Shown in pieces: positions 45,612-54,912 of a stretch of 64,000 nucleotides of DNA. This stretch comes from JADJLQ01 sp031417835. Lineage in GTDB: Bacteria; Bacteroidota; Bacteroidia; Chitinophagales; Saprospiraceae. The stretch covers positions 25,351 through 89,350 of the forward strand of contig JANOWJ010000125.1 in assembly GCA_031417835.1 (NCBI GenBank), written 5' to 3'. The notes under the pieces were generated by a model. It did not search any database, was not told where the DNA came from, and was given only the letters and a program-made list of their open reading frames with translations. Every line of letters begins with the position of its first letter. The stretch's first letter is position 1. A program made the position numbers and the translations under genes.

Positions 45612-47620
45612 TATTTAACAAAGAGTTTAATCGCATTTAAAAATTTATCCAGGATCCTAAGTTCGGGTTTTACTTCCCCATCCTTACCTTCCAACATGAT
45701 TTTGGCTGCATCGCTTATTTTCTGAATAAAACTCACATTTCCATCTTTCAACCCTTTTGGGATGATCGCATAGACATAATCATCATTGAGTTTACTATCC
45801 CAGTCCAGGGCCATCTTACCTTTTTCTTTGTGTGTAAGGATAATGCGATAGGCATAGCCTGGAATATTTTCGTCAATGAATAATTTTTTTTCTGCAAGCG
45901 CAACACCCTGAGACACCGTAATGGGAATATTACTTTCTACTTCCTTCCCATACTTCATGTATCGCAATTGTAAAGATGCCCTTACGAATCCCATGGTCTT
46001 TAATTCTTCGAGGTCTGCTTCAAATTGAATAGTGCGGGGTACCATGGGGCAAGTGAGGGTCACTCCTTGCCAGTCACCTTGTTGCCATTCCGGATTTGCT
46101 GGATAAAGCGTGCCTCCTCTCAGACTCCATTGTGTTTTATAATCGTAGAGATCGTTACTAGTATCATCACTGCGGGCATACGTAAATCTCGCAATCGCTC
46201 CTTTAGATTTAAGATGCTCAAGATCGATGGTAGCTTGCTCCTCAAAACTATTACCGGTACTTCTTTTTTTCCTTACATTAATCGTTACGTAATTCACTTC
46301 CTGCTCGAAGATGTCTTTTACTTTATTGTCAATGATAAAATTAATGTCCCGGTGCTGATAAAATTTATCGTTAAGATTGACACTGCTTACACATTTTTTG
46401 TTGTTTTTTACACCATCATACCAAGTCCCGACATTTCCGGTCAGTGAATGGTACATCGGTACTGTGATTCGCAATTTAAGATTATAAAATTCCGTTTTAC
46501 GGGCTGTTTTGGAAGAAAATTTTGAACTATTGAATGAATAGTTTACTTCTCCCTGATCGTTGATTTGTTTTTTAAGTTCAGGATCTGTAGTTACATCGAG
46601 TTCCTTTTTATCTTCTGCCGTTGGAGGCTCCTCTTTATTTGCATCAGAGATGGATTGCATAAACACATTCATAAAGCTTGATATCACATCATCTGCGATT
46701 TCACTTTCTGTGACCGTTTTATCAATTCTGATATCTATAGCTTTGGTTTCACAGAGGTAATCATACATATATCGAGCTTCGGTCTCAGATATAATTTTTT
46801 TACCCGTCTTATCATGTTGCCACCATTCATCGATTTTAAATCCTAAAAAATGTTCTTCATATTTATTCCAAACTCTTTCATCTTCTTTTTTTAAGCCTTT
46901 GGCTATGCTTTCAAAAGATTGTTGAATCTTACTCCAGTTCAGTATGATTTGCCCATTTACCGCCGGATATAAGACATTATATTTAAATTGTAATTCCAAT
47001 GATAAATCAGCAATTGAACGGTTTTTTTCAAGGGTGGTTGCAAATAATTGAGCAGAAATTTTATCCATTTTAGATGCCACTGCGGTCTTGCCTCCAGGTA
47101 CTGTTGAAGCCTTCCCAGAAGTAATGAGCCTTACGGTTTTGTCGTCGCTCAACGTGGCTGATATCACTCTAAAGCTTCCACTTTCCGTTGCACTGACATC
47201 TACAGGGCCCATGATTCTAGGTAGAATTATACGACCAATTGCCAGCGATTTGGGTTTAAGTTTTTGGATAAGTTTATCTGTAGCTTCTTTTAACTGTGCA
47301 GCCGATAGTCCCCATTCGGTAAGAAAGTGAAGGATTGCGCCTTGTGCTCCTCCTGCATCGACGCGTTCTTCTGTGGTATATTTAATAAATAAGAACTCCG
47401 GAGTTCCATCGGGTTTTTTCCCAAGGTGGAGATTGGCGGGTAAATAATAATAGTCACTGGATAAGGCATCACTCAGAGAGATGGCTTTGCCGTATAAAAC
47501 CAGATTGGTTCCATCCTCTAGTGTGATTCCGACTTTATTATTATAGTCAAGGATTTGTGCTGTAAGACCACTACTTATAAACGACGCTATAGTAATCCAA
47601 GCTAAAAATAAATTTTTCAT
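45611..47620 (-). CDS. Cluster paralogue, subgroup B (669 aa)
   Basis: An exported protein (signal MKNLFLAWITIASFISSGLTAQ). It opens with the subgroup B pattern ILDYNNKVGITLEDGTNLVL, then SDYYYLPANLHLGKKPDGTP, EFLFIKYTTEE and GAILHFLTEWGLSAAQL. The middle is helical and charged. The C-terminal half has CVSSVNLNDKFYQHRDINFI, VNYVTINVRKKRSTGNSFEE and LYDYKTQWSLRGG. The last 30 residues (SFIQKISDAAKIMLEGKDG) form a helical tail absent from subgroup A. It overlaps the following 755-aa gene by one base and lies 31 bases after the 689-aa one. Function unknown. Confidence 0.7.
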   Translation of the reverse strand: MKNLFLAWITIASFISSGLTAQILDYNNKVGITLEDGTNLVLYGKAISLSDALSSDYYYLPANLHLGKKPDGTPEFLFIKYTTEERVDAGGAQGAILHFLTEWGLSAAQLKEATDKLIQKLKPKSLAIGRIILPRIMGPVDVSATESGSFRVISATLSDDKTVRLITSGKASTVPGGKTAVASKMDKISAQLFATTLEKNRSIADLSLELQFKYNVLYPAVNGQIILNWSKIQQSFESIAKGLKKEDERVWNKYEEHFLGFKIDEWWQHDKTGKKIISETEARYMYDYLCETKAIDIRIDKTVTESEIADDVISSFMNVFMQSISDANKEEPPTAEDKKELDVTTDPELKKQINDQGEVNYSFNSSKFSSKTARKTEFYNLKLRITVPMYHSLTGNVGTWYDGVKNNKKCVSSVNLNDKFYQHRDINFIIDNKVKDIFEQEVNYVTINVRKKRSTGNSFEEQATIDLEHLKSKGAIARFTYARSDDTSNDLYDYKTQWSLRGGTLYPANPEWQQGDWQGVTLTCPMVPRTIQFEADLEELKTMGFVRASLQLRYMKYGKEVESNIPITVSQGVALAEKKLFIDENIPGYAYRIILTHKEKGKMALDWDSKLNDDYVYAIIPKGLKDGNVSFIQKISDAAKIMLEGKDGEVKPELRILDKFLNAIKLFVK

Positions 47621-47651
47621 AAATTGAGGTTGATGAATAATAGTTTTTGAC

Positions 47652-49721
47652 TTAATTTTTGAGGGTGCCAGCCACTTCCAGTACTTGTTTAAATTTATTC
47701 AATATTTGTTGTTCTTTGGATATCTTTCCATTTTCACCGGTAGCTGTTATTACGGAAGCTGCATTCAAGGCCATTTTTATCCAGTCTTGTTTTTTATCCT
47801 TCAATTCTTTGGGTAAGGTTGCATATATATAATCTGTATTGATCTTGGCTTCCCATGGTGTAGCCAGAGGCCCTAATTCTTTGTCATGGAAGACTATTCG
47901 ATACGCATAACCCTGATTATTACGATCAACGAATATCATTTTTTCAGCAAATGCTTCAGCCCCGGACATATTGATATTCATATTGGACTCCATTTCGTTT
48001 TTAAATTTCATGTATCGCATTTGTAAGGTGACATTTTTTATCCCAAGTTCTTTCATATCCGCAAGATCGGTTTCAAAACGAACAGTTCGTGGTTTTACAG
48101 GAGGTGCCAGATTGATACCCTGCCAACTTCCTTTAGTCCATAAAGTATCAATCAGTGGGAAGGTTTCGCCACCTTTAAGGCTCCATTGTGTTTTATATTC
48201 ATACGTTTCAGGGCTTTCATCTTGTGCTTTGGAATAAGTAACGATCGTTCGATTGCCGTTAACTTCCAAAAATTTACGATCAAAGGTGACATCTGATGTA
48301 AAATCATTAGCGCCCTCACCACTTCGTTTTTTTCGCAGACTTACTGTAACGAAGTTAACTTCCTTGCTCATCATCTCCTCAGCTTCGAGATCCAGGATGA
48401 CATTGATATCTCTATATTGGAAAAATGGATCATTTAAATTAACTAAGCCAATGCACTTTGGATTATCTTTGGCATGATCATACCAGGACGCAAGATTTTC
48501 TGTCAACTGGTGATCCCGTTTTATAGCCAAAGCATAAGAAAGATCAAATATTTGAACCTTATGTTGTTTGATAACATCCCGGATTTCTCGTTTAAATTTA
48601 TAAGAATCGCCGGTCCTGATATCCGGCATGGCTTCTTTTTCTTTAGGTCCCGCTTCCCGGGGATTGGCAGCTTCTTTTTCTGTATAGGCATTTAGAAAAT
48701 GTTGAAAGAATGCTTCCCTGATTTTTGTTACCCGTTCATCGGCTACATTTTCTTCAAACCGTAAGGTGACTACTTTTTGTTCTTCGAGTTTACGATAAAA
48801 ATCGCTCATTTGATCATACGAAAAATGTTCTTCCGGGGATGAGCCAAACCATCCTACTAAAGCACCAATTGGTCCTCCGAACATGGCTCCAGCTACAGTA
48901 TTTGCGACTTTTTTTCCATAGTCTTGTTCTTCACTTTTTGAAAAATTGGCAGAATCTTTTTGCATCGTGCTATCCAGTTTGGACCAGTCTTCTTTGACAT
49001 ATCCTTTAGCTGCAGGCACCCGGACGGTATAGTTGAATGAAAGATTGATACTTAGGTCTGTGATCGATCTCGCTTTTTCCAGGGTAGCAGAAAATAATTG
49101 GGCTCCTTGTTTATCCAACAAAGCAGCAAGAGCTATTTTCCCACCTGGTAAGGTCGCAGCTTTCCCTGAAAATACCAATGATTTTGTCATTTCCTTGGAA
49201 CTAAGGATTCCTGATATAATTCTTACAGAGTTTTCTGCCTGAGCTTCCACATCCGCTGCACCTTTTAATACTGCATTATTATGTTTCGATTTTAAGACAC
49301 TAGATAACTCTGTCTCCTGAGGTTTGGTAAGACCGTGTACCATCAGCATATGCAAAAGTCCGCCCTGTGTATTCCCCGTCGCACCTTTTTCATCGGAGGT
49401 ATATTTTAAAAATAAAAATTCAGGAGTCCCATCACTTTTTTTGGATAAGCGCAAATTGCAGGGTAAATAATAATACATATTTGTTTTTGCATCGGACAGT
49501 GAAGTTGCCTGGCCAAATAGCGTAACATGGGTTCCATCTTTTAAGATAAGTGATATTTTGTTTTCACTGTCCAGGATCTGGCCCTGCAGGTTAAGTAGAA
49601 TGCTATTGAACAGGGCAAATAAAATAGTCCGGTATATAACCTTTGGCATCTTACTTTTCGGATTGAAAAGTGCAGTTGTATTAACCATTCCAGATAGATT
49701 ATTCATTGAATATTTTTTCAT
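47652..49721 (-). CDS. Cluster paralogue, subgroup B (689 aa)
   Basis: The closest relative of the 669-aa neighbour: ILDSENKISLILKDGTHVTL, NMYYYLPCNLRLSKKSDGTP, EFLFLKYTSDE, GGLLHMLMVHGLTKPQ, and C-terminal CIGLVNLNDPFFQYRDINVI and TYEYKTQWSLKGGE. It ends in a helical tail. A glycine-rich segment, VANTVAGAMFGGPIGALVGWFG (residues about 277-298), looks membrane-active or flexible and is not in the neighbour. The ATG at 49721 lies six bases after the upstream stop, but the signal peptide (PKVIYRTILFALFNSILLNL) begins at the ATG at 49649, so that start is also possible. Function unknown. Confidence 0.7.
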   Translation of the reverse strand: MKKYSMNNLSGMVNTTALFNPKSKMPKVIYRTILFALFNSILLNLQGQILDSENKISLILKDGTHVTLFGQATSLSDAKTNMYYYLPCNLRLSKKSDGTPEFLFLKYTSDEKGATGNTQGGLLHMLMVHGLTKPQETELSSVLKSKHNNAVLKGAADVEAQAENSVRIISGILSSKEMTKSLVFSGKAATLPGGKIALAALLDKQGAQLFSATLEKARSITDLSINLSFNYTVRVPAAKGYVKEDWSKLDSTMQKDSANFSKSEEQDYGKKVANTVAGAMFGGPIGALVGWFGSSPEEHFSYDQMSDFYRKLEEQKVVTLRFEENVADERVTKIREAFFQHFLNAYTEKEAANPREAGPKEKEAMPDIRTGDSYKFKREIRDVIKQHKVQIFDLSYALAIKRDHQLTENLASWYDHAKDNPKCIGLVNLNDPFFQYRDINVILDLEAEEMMSKEVNFVTVSLRKKRSGEGANDFTSDVTFDRKFLEVNGNRTIVTYSKAQDESPETYEYKTQWSLKGGETFPLIDTLWTKGSWQGINLAPPVKPRTVRFETDLADMKELGIKNVTLQMRYMKFKNEMESNMNINMSGAEAFAEKMIFVDRNNQGYAYRIVFHDKELGPLATPWEAKINTDYIYATLPKELKDKKQDWIKMALNAASVITATGENGKISKEQQILNKFKQVLEVAGTLKN

Positions 49722-49727
49722 GAGTCA

Positions 49728-50453
49728 TTAAATTAATTTTATACATTCTTTGCAATTATTTAATTGTTTGAATATGGCTTTAACTTCAAGTTTTAAAACT
49801 TTAGATCCTTGTCCGCTATTTGGCAAGTTGAAGGTAAAAGGCATTTCAATATATATCTGTTTCCATTTATCTGCGTTCTTAAAAGAGGATATTAAAGTCA
49901 GGGCATCATTGCCAGAAAATTTAAATGCTGTAGCAGATTTACTTCCTGCATTGGTAGGAATGGATGCACCTGAAGTAATATTTTTTGATAATAATTGTAT
50001 CATCGAATCATTGGCCCCGGTTATTTTATAATCCTGGGACAATGTACGGACAGAAAGACTACCCATCAGGATTGCCAGGCTATCACTTTGTTTAATAAGG
50101 AGATCCTGGATTTCTTTCTCCTGGTGTGCTGTTAATCCCCAGGTTAATATCCAATGAAGAATCCCCTGAGGTTCACTTTTTTGAGGATCGGTGTCCCATG
50201 ACATAAATAATAGTTCAGGTAAATTATTTTGATTAATGGCCACCCGGAGATTGACTGGTAAGTAATAATACTCAGTTCTATTGGTTTCCATGTTAAACAT
50301 TGAAACAAGTTCGACTTCGAATGGATTTTTAGCATCGATGACTAATGTGGTTATATTAGAATTTTTTTGACCGCAGACTGTATGAAACCCAGCAAAGCAA
50401 AGGGTCCAGGCTATGATGTAAATGGCGTGCCCATTTAATTTTTTGCTACTCAT
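49728..50453 (-). CDS. Stand-alone N-terminal module of the family (241 aa)
   Basis: This protein has a signal peptide (IIAWTLCFAGFHTVCGQ) and only the N-terminal module: TEYYYLPVNLRVAINQNNLP, ELLFMSWDTDP, GILHWILTWGLTAHQ and the later SGASIPTNAGSKSATAFKF, matching the SGKAATLPGGKIALAALL stretch of subgroup B. It stops after KAIFKQLNNCKECIKLI, with a CxxC near the end. Because the stop is followed within six bases by the next start, it looks like a designed short form rather than decay. It shows that the N-terminal module folds alone (inference). Confidence 0.68.
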   Translation of the reverse strand: MSSKKLNGHAIYIIAWTLCFAGFHTVCGQKNSNITTLVIDAKNPFEVELVSMFNMETNRTEYYYLPVNLRVAINQNNLPELLFMSWDTDPQKSEPQGILHWILTWGLTAHQEKEIQDLLIKQSDSLAILMGSLSVRTLSQDYKITGANDSMIQLLSKNITSGASIPTNAGSKSATAFKFSGNDALTLISSFKNADKWKQIYIEMPFTFNLPNSGQGSKVLKLEVKAIFKQLNNCKECIKLI

Positions 50454-50583
50454 CCTAAAGGCTGTTTTTTTTCGATACTTATTAAAGTGTAATACACTGA
50501 TGATTTATTACCTGATAGCACAACTTAAATTTGAATTTTAAGAAAGGCAATCAACGTATAATATTCCATAATTGACCTCAGTT

Positions 50584-52320
50584 TTATTTAGGCATTTCAT
50601 CTATGAAAATCAAACCAAATTTGTCTTTGCCTGTTTTACTTATACTGGTTCCATCTGTTTTAATCCAGGTGAGTTCATAGGTCACCTCTTCTACTTTGTT
50701 TGGCAAGGTGACCTGGAATGATTTTCCTGCAATATCATCTCCGGGTCGCAGGGTAATCCTCTGTTCTTTGGGTTGACCAAAAAAATCGTAAGAAATTTTG
50801 ATAGAAACCGCGCGTATGCCAGATGATTTTAATTGATCCAGGTTTCCATCTAATAATATCGTCTTACGATAAAACGGGACATATAGATTAATCATCGATG
50901 CATCGGATCTCTTCAACCCGGTATCATAGTTGACGCCTCCCTGGAATTGCCATATCTCTTTATAATCATAATTTAACCAACCTAATCGATTGGTGTCGGA
51001 CTGGTAACCATACACCATAGACAGCGGTTTATCCAAAGCTTTAAAAGTAGATTTATTGATCAGTACATTTTCCAAAGTCATTTGTCCTCCCTGGTGTGAT
51101 TTATTCAGGATGACAGAAACACTGTTGAGCATATCTTTAAATTCCTTTTCGAGATCACCATCTACCCCTACAAAAATTTCTCTTTGTTGAAAAATGGGAT
51201 CCCATAAATTGACATCAATAAACATAGATGGATCGTCTTTGTATTGTTTATATAAATTACCAATATTGAAGGTAACATAATGATGTCGGGTAACCTGACT
51301 ACGCCCTTTAAAATAAAGGTGGCTCACTCCTGAACTTTGCATGTCTTTCATTTGATACCCTACATTCAGCCCGAAACCCGTAGTTTTTCTGCTGCCCAAC
51401 GGACCATTGGGCCCGGTCAAAGCATTCAATGCAGATCCGAGGCCACCGGCCTGCTCTACAATTTCCGGCTTTGCAGGTGCAAACATGAGATTGAGTAATT
51501 TATCATAAACCGTATTAAGCAAACCTTCCAGGATACCGCCTGATCCATTTACAACTAATTTTATTGCGCTCTGCCGGCGTAATTTTTCAAATGCAATTTC
51601 TACATCAGCCCCTATGAAATAAACCGAACCACCGGCTTTAAAAGCATCGCTGCGTTTTACTTCAGACCAGTCAATGTCAAGCGTGGCATCATATGCATCA
51701 GTGAGCCCACCAAATGAAAGATCAAATACGATGGAAATATCCGGTGTATTCATTTTGAAACTTTCCAATAAAAGTTTAGATTCCTGTGGTTTAAGGCTAA
51801 AAGAAAGAGCTATACTACTGTTTTCCAGGACGGGGGCATCACCCATGGTAATTAATTTTTTTTCAACGCTGCCATTCGAAGGATTCAGTATGGATGATAT
51901 CAATGCATAGGATCCTTTTTCAAAAAGGACGGGTCCACGGATTTTAATGTTTTTATTACCCAGTTTTTTACGCAACTCTTCTTCTGCACGGGATACTGTT
52001 TCTTCCGGAGTATCATAAAGTACTAAGAAATGCAGAATCCCTCCGCCGTCCGCTTCTGTAATGGAGTGATTGGAATTGTTCGCTGAAGGTTTATTAATAA
52101 TATACCGGAGATAAGAGAATTTAGGTTTTTTATCCTCACCGATGGACAACCTGCCCCGGGTGGGCATATACACATAATTCAAACTATCGGAATGTAATGG
52201 GAAACACCATAGTCCTTCAATATATACTCCTTTATCTATGTAGACCTGCTGGGCAACAAGTCTCATTTGAATAAACAAACCGATTGTTATCAAAAAAGAA
52301 ATATGGATGTTTTGTTTCAC
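50584..52320 (-). CDS. Cluster paralogue, subgroup A (578 aa)
   Basis: An exported protein (signal to about MRLVAQ, residue 24). N-terminal module: VYIDKGVYIEGLWCFPLHSD, YVYMPTRGRLSIGEDKKPKF, SYLRYIIN and GGGILHFLVLYDT. The central motif FEKLRRQSAIKLVV and YDKLLNLMFAPAKPE is clear, with a Gly/Leu-rich loop after it. C-terminal module: VNLWDPIFQQREIFVGVDG, GYQSDTNRLGWLNYDYKEIW and the end FGLIFIDEMPK. It lies 12 bases before the start-side paralogue at 52333 and 130 bases before the 241-aa gene. No enzyme motif. Confidence 0.7.
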   Translation of the reverse strand: MKQNIHISFLITIGLFIQMRLVAQQVYIDKGVYIEGLWCFPLHSDSLNYVYMPTRGRLSIGEDKKPKFSYLRYIINKPSANNSNHSITEADGGGILHFLVLYDTPEETVSRAEEELRKKLGNKNIKIRGPVLFEKGSYALISSILNPSNGSVEKKLITMGDAPVLENSSIALSFSLKPQESKLLLESFKMNTPDISIVFDLSFGGLTDAYDATLDIDWSEVKRSDAFKAGGSVYFIGADVEIAFEKLRRQSAIKLVVNGSGGILEGLLNTVYDKLLNLMFAPAKPEIVEQAGGLGSALNALTGPNGPLGSRKTTGFGLNVGYQMKDMQSSGVSHLYFKGRSQVTRHHYVTFNIGNLYKQYKDDPSMFIDVNLWDPIFQQREIFVGVDGDLEKEFKDMLNSVSVILNKSHQGGQMTLENVLINKSTFKALDKPLSMVYGYQSDTNRLGWLNYDYKEIWQFQGGVNYDTGLKRSDASMINLYVPFYRKTILLDGNLDQLKSSGIRAVSIKISYDFFGQPKEQRITLRPGDDIAGKSFQVTLPNKVEEVTYELTWIKTDGTSISKTGKDKFGLIFIDEMPK

Positions 52321-52332
52321 CTTGTGGAATGT

Positions 52333-54120
52333 TTAATTTTTGGGCAATAGAATAAGGTAATCCGTGTCCAGGATCTTTACTTCATCTTTTGTTTCTTTAT
52401 CTTTTGTATTCCAGGTGACTTGGTAAGCAAAGGTCCCATCGAGGTCTGCATATAGAGCTATTTTATTCGTGCTTACAGCATCGGTGGTTCTCAAAACAAG
52501 TGTTTTATAATATGTTGGTTTTCCATTGATGACCGAAAGAAACCGTATAGCAGCAGAGATTACATTCTTTTCTTTAAATATTTGCCGGTCAGCATCTATT
52601 TCAATAATTCTTTTTTTGAACGGAGGACTAAGTATGATGGATGGTGATTTAGATACTTTCCATTGATCTGAAGCTCTGGGTTCATCTATGCTCACATTCT
52701 GGCCTTTCAATGACCAACTGATCCTATACTGATAATTAAGCCAATCTGAAGATTTGATTCCCATACGGGGATAGATCACATGCTGAACGGTGATGCCACT
52801 CTCAATTGATTTTTTATCAAATACTAAATCGCGCGTCACTTCGTCACCTCCTTCCTGGTATCTTTTCTTAAAACTCACCGTTACTGAGTTAAATATATCA
52901 TTAAATGTTTCTGCAAACTGACCATCCACCTGAAACACAATATCCCTTTTTTGAAAATCCGGGTCATCCAGATTGACTGTCCTGAAATATAGATTTTCTT
53001 TTTTTAATTCATCGTACAGGATGGATAGATTACCAGATGTGTAAATCGGCACTTTAATGGTGGTAGATTTACTTAAATTGATCATCACCTTATCGCTGCG
53101 TATATCTTTGTAATTTTTCAATGTATATTGATCATCTGATACATACTCCTGATTGCCGGTACCTGCAAAAAACTGAGCAAATGCTCCTCTTTCCTGCCTC
53201 AGAGGAATTTGATTTTGACTCACAGCTGCTACGCGAATCGGATCTTTAGCCCAGCCTTTTTCTGCATTGAACATAACTTCAATCAATTTTTCTGTGACAA
53301 TAGAGAGAATTCCATCCATATCTTTTGCATTAATGCCTAATGCAGTGCTGCGATCAAACACTTCTACTTTAAGTACTTGGTTTCTTACCAATTCGTCAGT
53401 AACTTTTCTGATTTCATCTTTCCTGAAACCAGCTTGTTTATTAAATATAGAGCTAAAGTGTTTGTACACAACCGAGTTCTCTGCGGTAATCATTGCATTA
53501 TATGCTTTTACTGCAGCTTCATAATATCCACTTAGCGTAACAGATACATCTGATGTTCCCCCTTCAAGCGATTTAAATAAAAGTGTAGCTCCTTCCTGTG
53601 AAAGTCTGGCTGCGATGGCTGCTTTGGATCCGGGCAAGAAAGGAGCATGCCCTGATGTAATAATCGTCTTAGTAAAAGGATTAGCTCCTGCTGTATTGGT
53701 GAGTATAGAAGAAATAACCTGGAAACTGGCTAATCCATTTTCACCATCTTTCATAGCTTGTTGGAGAGGAACTGGTCCTTCTATCGTGGCACTATTACCT
53801 ACTTTGGCTTTTAATTTACTTTCTAAGTCTTCAATCATTTTTTGAGGGAGTGAAAACTCGATCAATGCATGAAAGATCCCGCCATTAGTTTCCGCCCCAC
53901 CCTGTCCTACGTATTTCATACATAAAATTTCCAGAGTGCCGTCTTCTTTTCTAGACAGCCTTGGATATTGAGGAATATAATAGTACTTTTTCGGATCATC
54001 CATATCCTGAAGAAATTGGATGCCATCGATCTGTATAGCGCCTTCGTCATATTTTACTACTGCCAGGACTGTGCTAAAATAGCAGATAAATACAATAATA
54101 TAAAAATATTGAAATTTCAT
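52333..54120 (-). CDS. Cluster paralogue, first after the antiterminator (595 aa)
   Basis: An exported protein (signal MKFQYFYIIVFICYFSTVLA). It has KYYYIPQYPRLSRKEDGTLE, ILCMKYVGQGG and GGIFHALIEFSL in the N-terminal module, then the SGHAPFLPGSKAAIAARLSQ stretch, VTEKLIEVMFNAEKG in the centre, and TVNLDDPDFQKRDIVFQVDG, WLNYQYRISWSLKGQ and ILDTDYLILLPKN in the C-terminal half. It is intermediate between subgroups A and B. It is the first structural gene after the UpxY-type gene, from which a 249-base leader separates it. Confidence 0.7.
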   Translation of the reverse strand: MKFQYFYIIVFICYFSTVLAVVKYDEGAIQIDGIQFLQDMDDPKKYYYIPQYPRLSRKEDGTLEILCMKYVGQGGAETNGGIFHALIEFSLPQKMIEDLESKLKAKVGNSATIEGPVPLQQAMKDGENGLASFQVISSILTNTAGANPFTKTIITSGHAPFLPGSKAAIAARLSQEGATLLFKSLEGGTSDVSVTLSGYYEAAVKAYNAMITAENSVVYKHFSSIFNKQAGFRKDEIRKVTDELVRNQVLKVEVFDRSTALGINAKDMDGILSIVTEKLIEVMFNAEKGWAKDPIRVAAVSQNQIPLRQERGAFAQFFAGTGNQEYVSDDQYTLKNYKDIRSDKVMINLSKSTTIKVPIYTSGNLSILYDELKKENLYFRTVNLDDPDFQKRDIVFQVDGQFAETFNDIFNSVTVSFKKRYQEGGDEVTRDLVFDKKSIESGITVQHVIYPRMGIKSSDWLNYQYRISWSLKGQNVSIDEPRASDQWKVSKSPSIILSPPFKKRIIEIDADRQIFKEKNVISAAIRFLSVINGKPTYYKTLVLRTTDAVSTNKIALYADLDGTFAYQVTWNTKDKETKDEVKILDTDYLILLPKN

Positions 54121-54369
54121 TTGTATTTTATGATTAATGCTTGAAAATAAAAAAGTAGAATATTTTTTTTATTGAAATTTATAGATTTAAATGGATAACC
54201 GCTTGAGAAACCTTTCAGATATTGCTCGCGAGTGCATTGTTAATAGCCTTACGACTTTAGCCACTAGACAATTTAATAAACGAAGCCAATTTGGATTGTT
54301 AGAAAGATGCCTTCGCCACATCGGCCACATAGTATGTGACGATATTTAATGGTAGAGTAGGAAGTGACT
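54121..54369 (-). promoter_or_regulatory. Leader between the antiterminator and the paralogue operon
   Basis: This 249-base spacer has no gene. It contains small palindromes (CACATAGTATGTG at about 54324-54336 and GCTCGCGAGTGC at 54224-54235) and an A/T-rich end next to the 595-aa gene. If the antiterminator acts like UpxY or RfaH, a recruiting element would be expected near the 5' end of the transcript, here or upstream of 54912. I cannot identify an ops-like sequence. Confidence 0.35.
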
Positions 54370-54912
54370 TTATATTTTTGTTAACTCTCCGCCTTCAATT
54401 TCTAATAACAGCAAGCGCTTCAACAATATTATTTCAACAGCAAATTTGTTCTTTCCGAGGTGATTGCAAACCCTCCCTTCCAATCCTATTAATGGCCCGG
54501 TGTTTACCATCGCTTTGTCTCCTGGTCGAATGTCATCGATCGAATCGGAATTTATTCGATAGCCGGAAACACAAATCTTTTTCAACCAATCTATCTCTAT
54601 TTCCGGGATACTAAATATCTCACCACCAATGTCGACAATTTTAACAATTTTATTAATCAATTTTATATGACTGTAGTATTCCTCTCTTATTATTTTGGCA
54701 AATACGTAAGAACTAAACAAAGGGGCTTCAACCCACTTTTTACGATCGCTCCATTGGTTTAATTCTTTTTTAACCGGCAAAAAAGCCTCCAGACCATGTG
54801 ATTCAAGACTATTAAAAGCTATTTTTTCGCAATTGGGAAGTACATAAAAAGCAAACCATTTTGATGTGTCAATGGAAAGCTCATTATGCTTTACTAAAGG
54901 TTCCCGAATCAT
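54370..54912 (-). CDS. NusG-like antiterminator of the UpxY type
   Basis: A 180-residue specialised NusG paralogue. The NGN domain is visible: KWFAFYVLPNCEKIAFNSLE, GLEAFLPVKKELNQWSDRKKW and APLFSSYVFAKI. A C-terminal KOW module follows at about 128-165 (IRPGDKAMVNTGPLIGLEGRV). UpxY and RfaH proteins ride with RNA polymerase and suppress termination within long operons, most often for surface polysaccharides in Bacteroides. Here the downstream genes are not glycosyltransferases but the large paralogue cluster, so I infer that it controls that roughly 27-kb unit. It is the most upstream gene of the cluster. Confidence 0.88.
   Translation of the reverse strand: MIREPLVKHNELSIDTSKWFAFYVLPNCEKIAFNSLESHGLEAFLPVKKELNQWSDRKKWVEAPLFSSYVFAKIIREEYYSHIKLINKIVKIVDIGGEIFSIPEIEIDWLKKICVSGYRINSDSIDDIRPGDKAMVNTGPLIGLEGRVCNHLGKNKFAVEIILLKRLLLLEIEGGELTKI

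Noticed and set aside
27829..54912. Capsule or exopolysaccharide locus, suggested by the UpxY-type gene
   Set aside because: No glycosyltransferase, Wzx/Wzy, Wza/Wzc or sugar-nucleotide gene is present in the run.
27829..54912. Contractile injection system or T6SS
   Set aside because: No sheath, tube, baseplate, VgrG/spike or AAA+ ATPase gene could be recognised, and all family proteins carry signal peptides.
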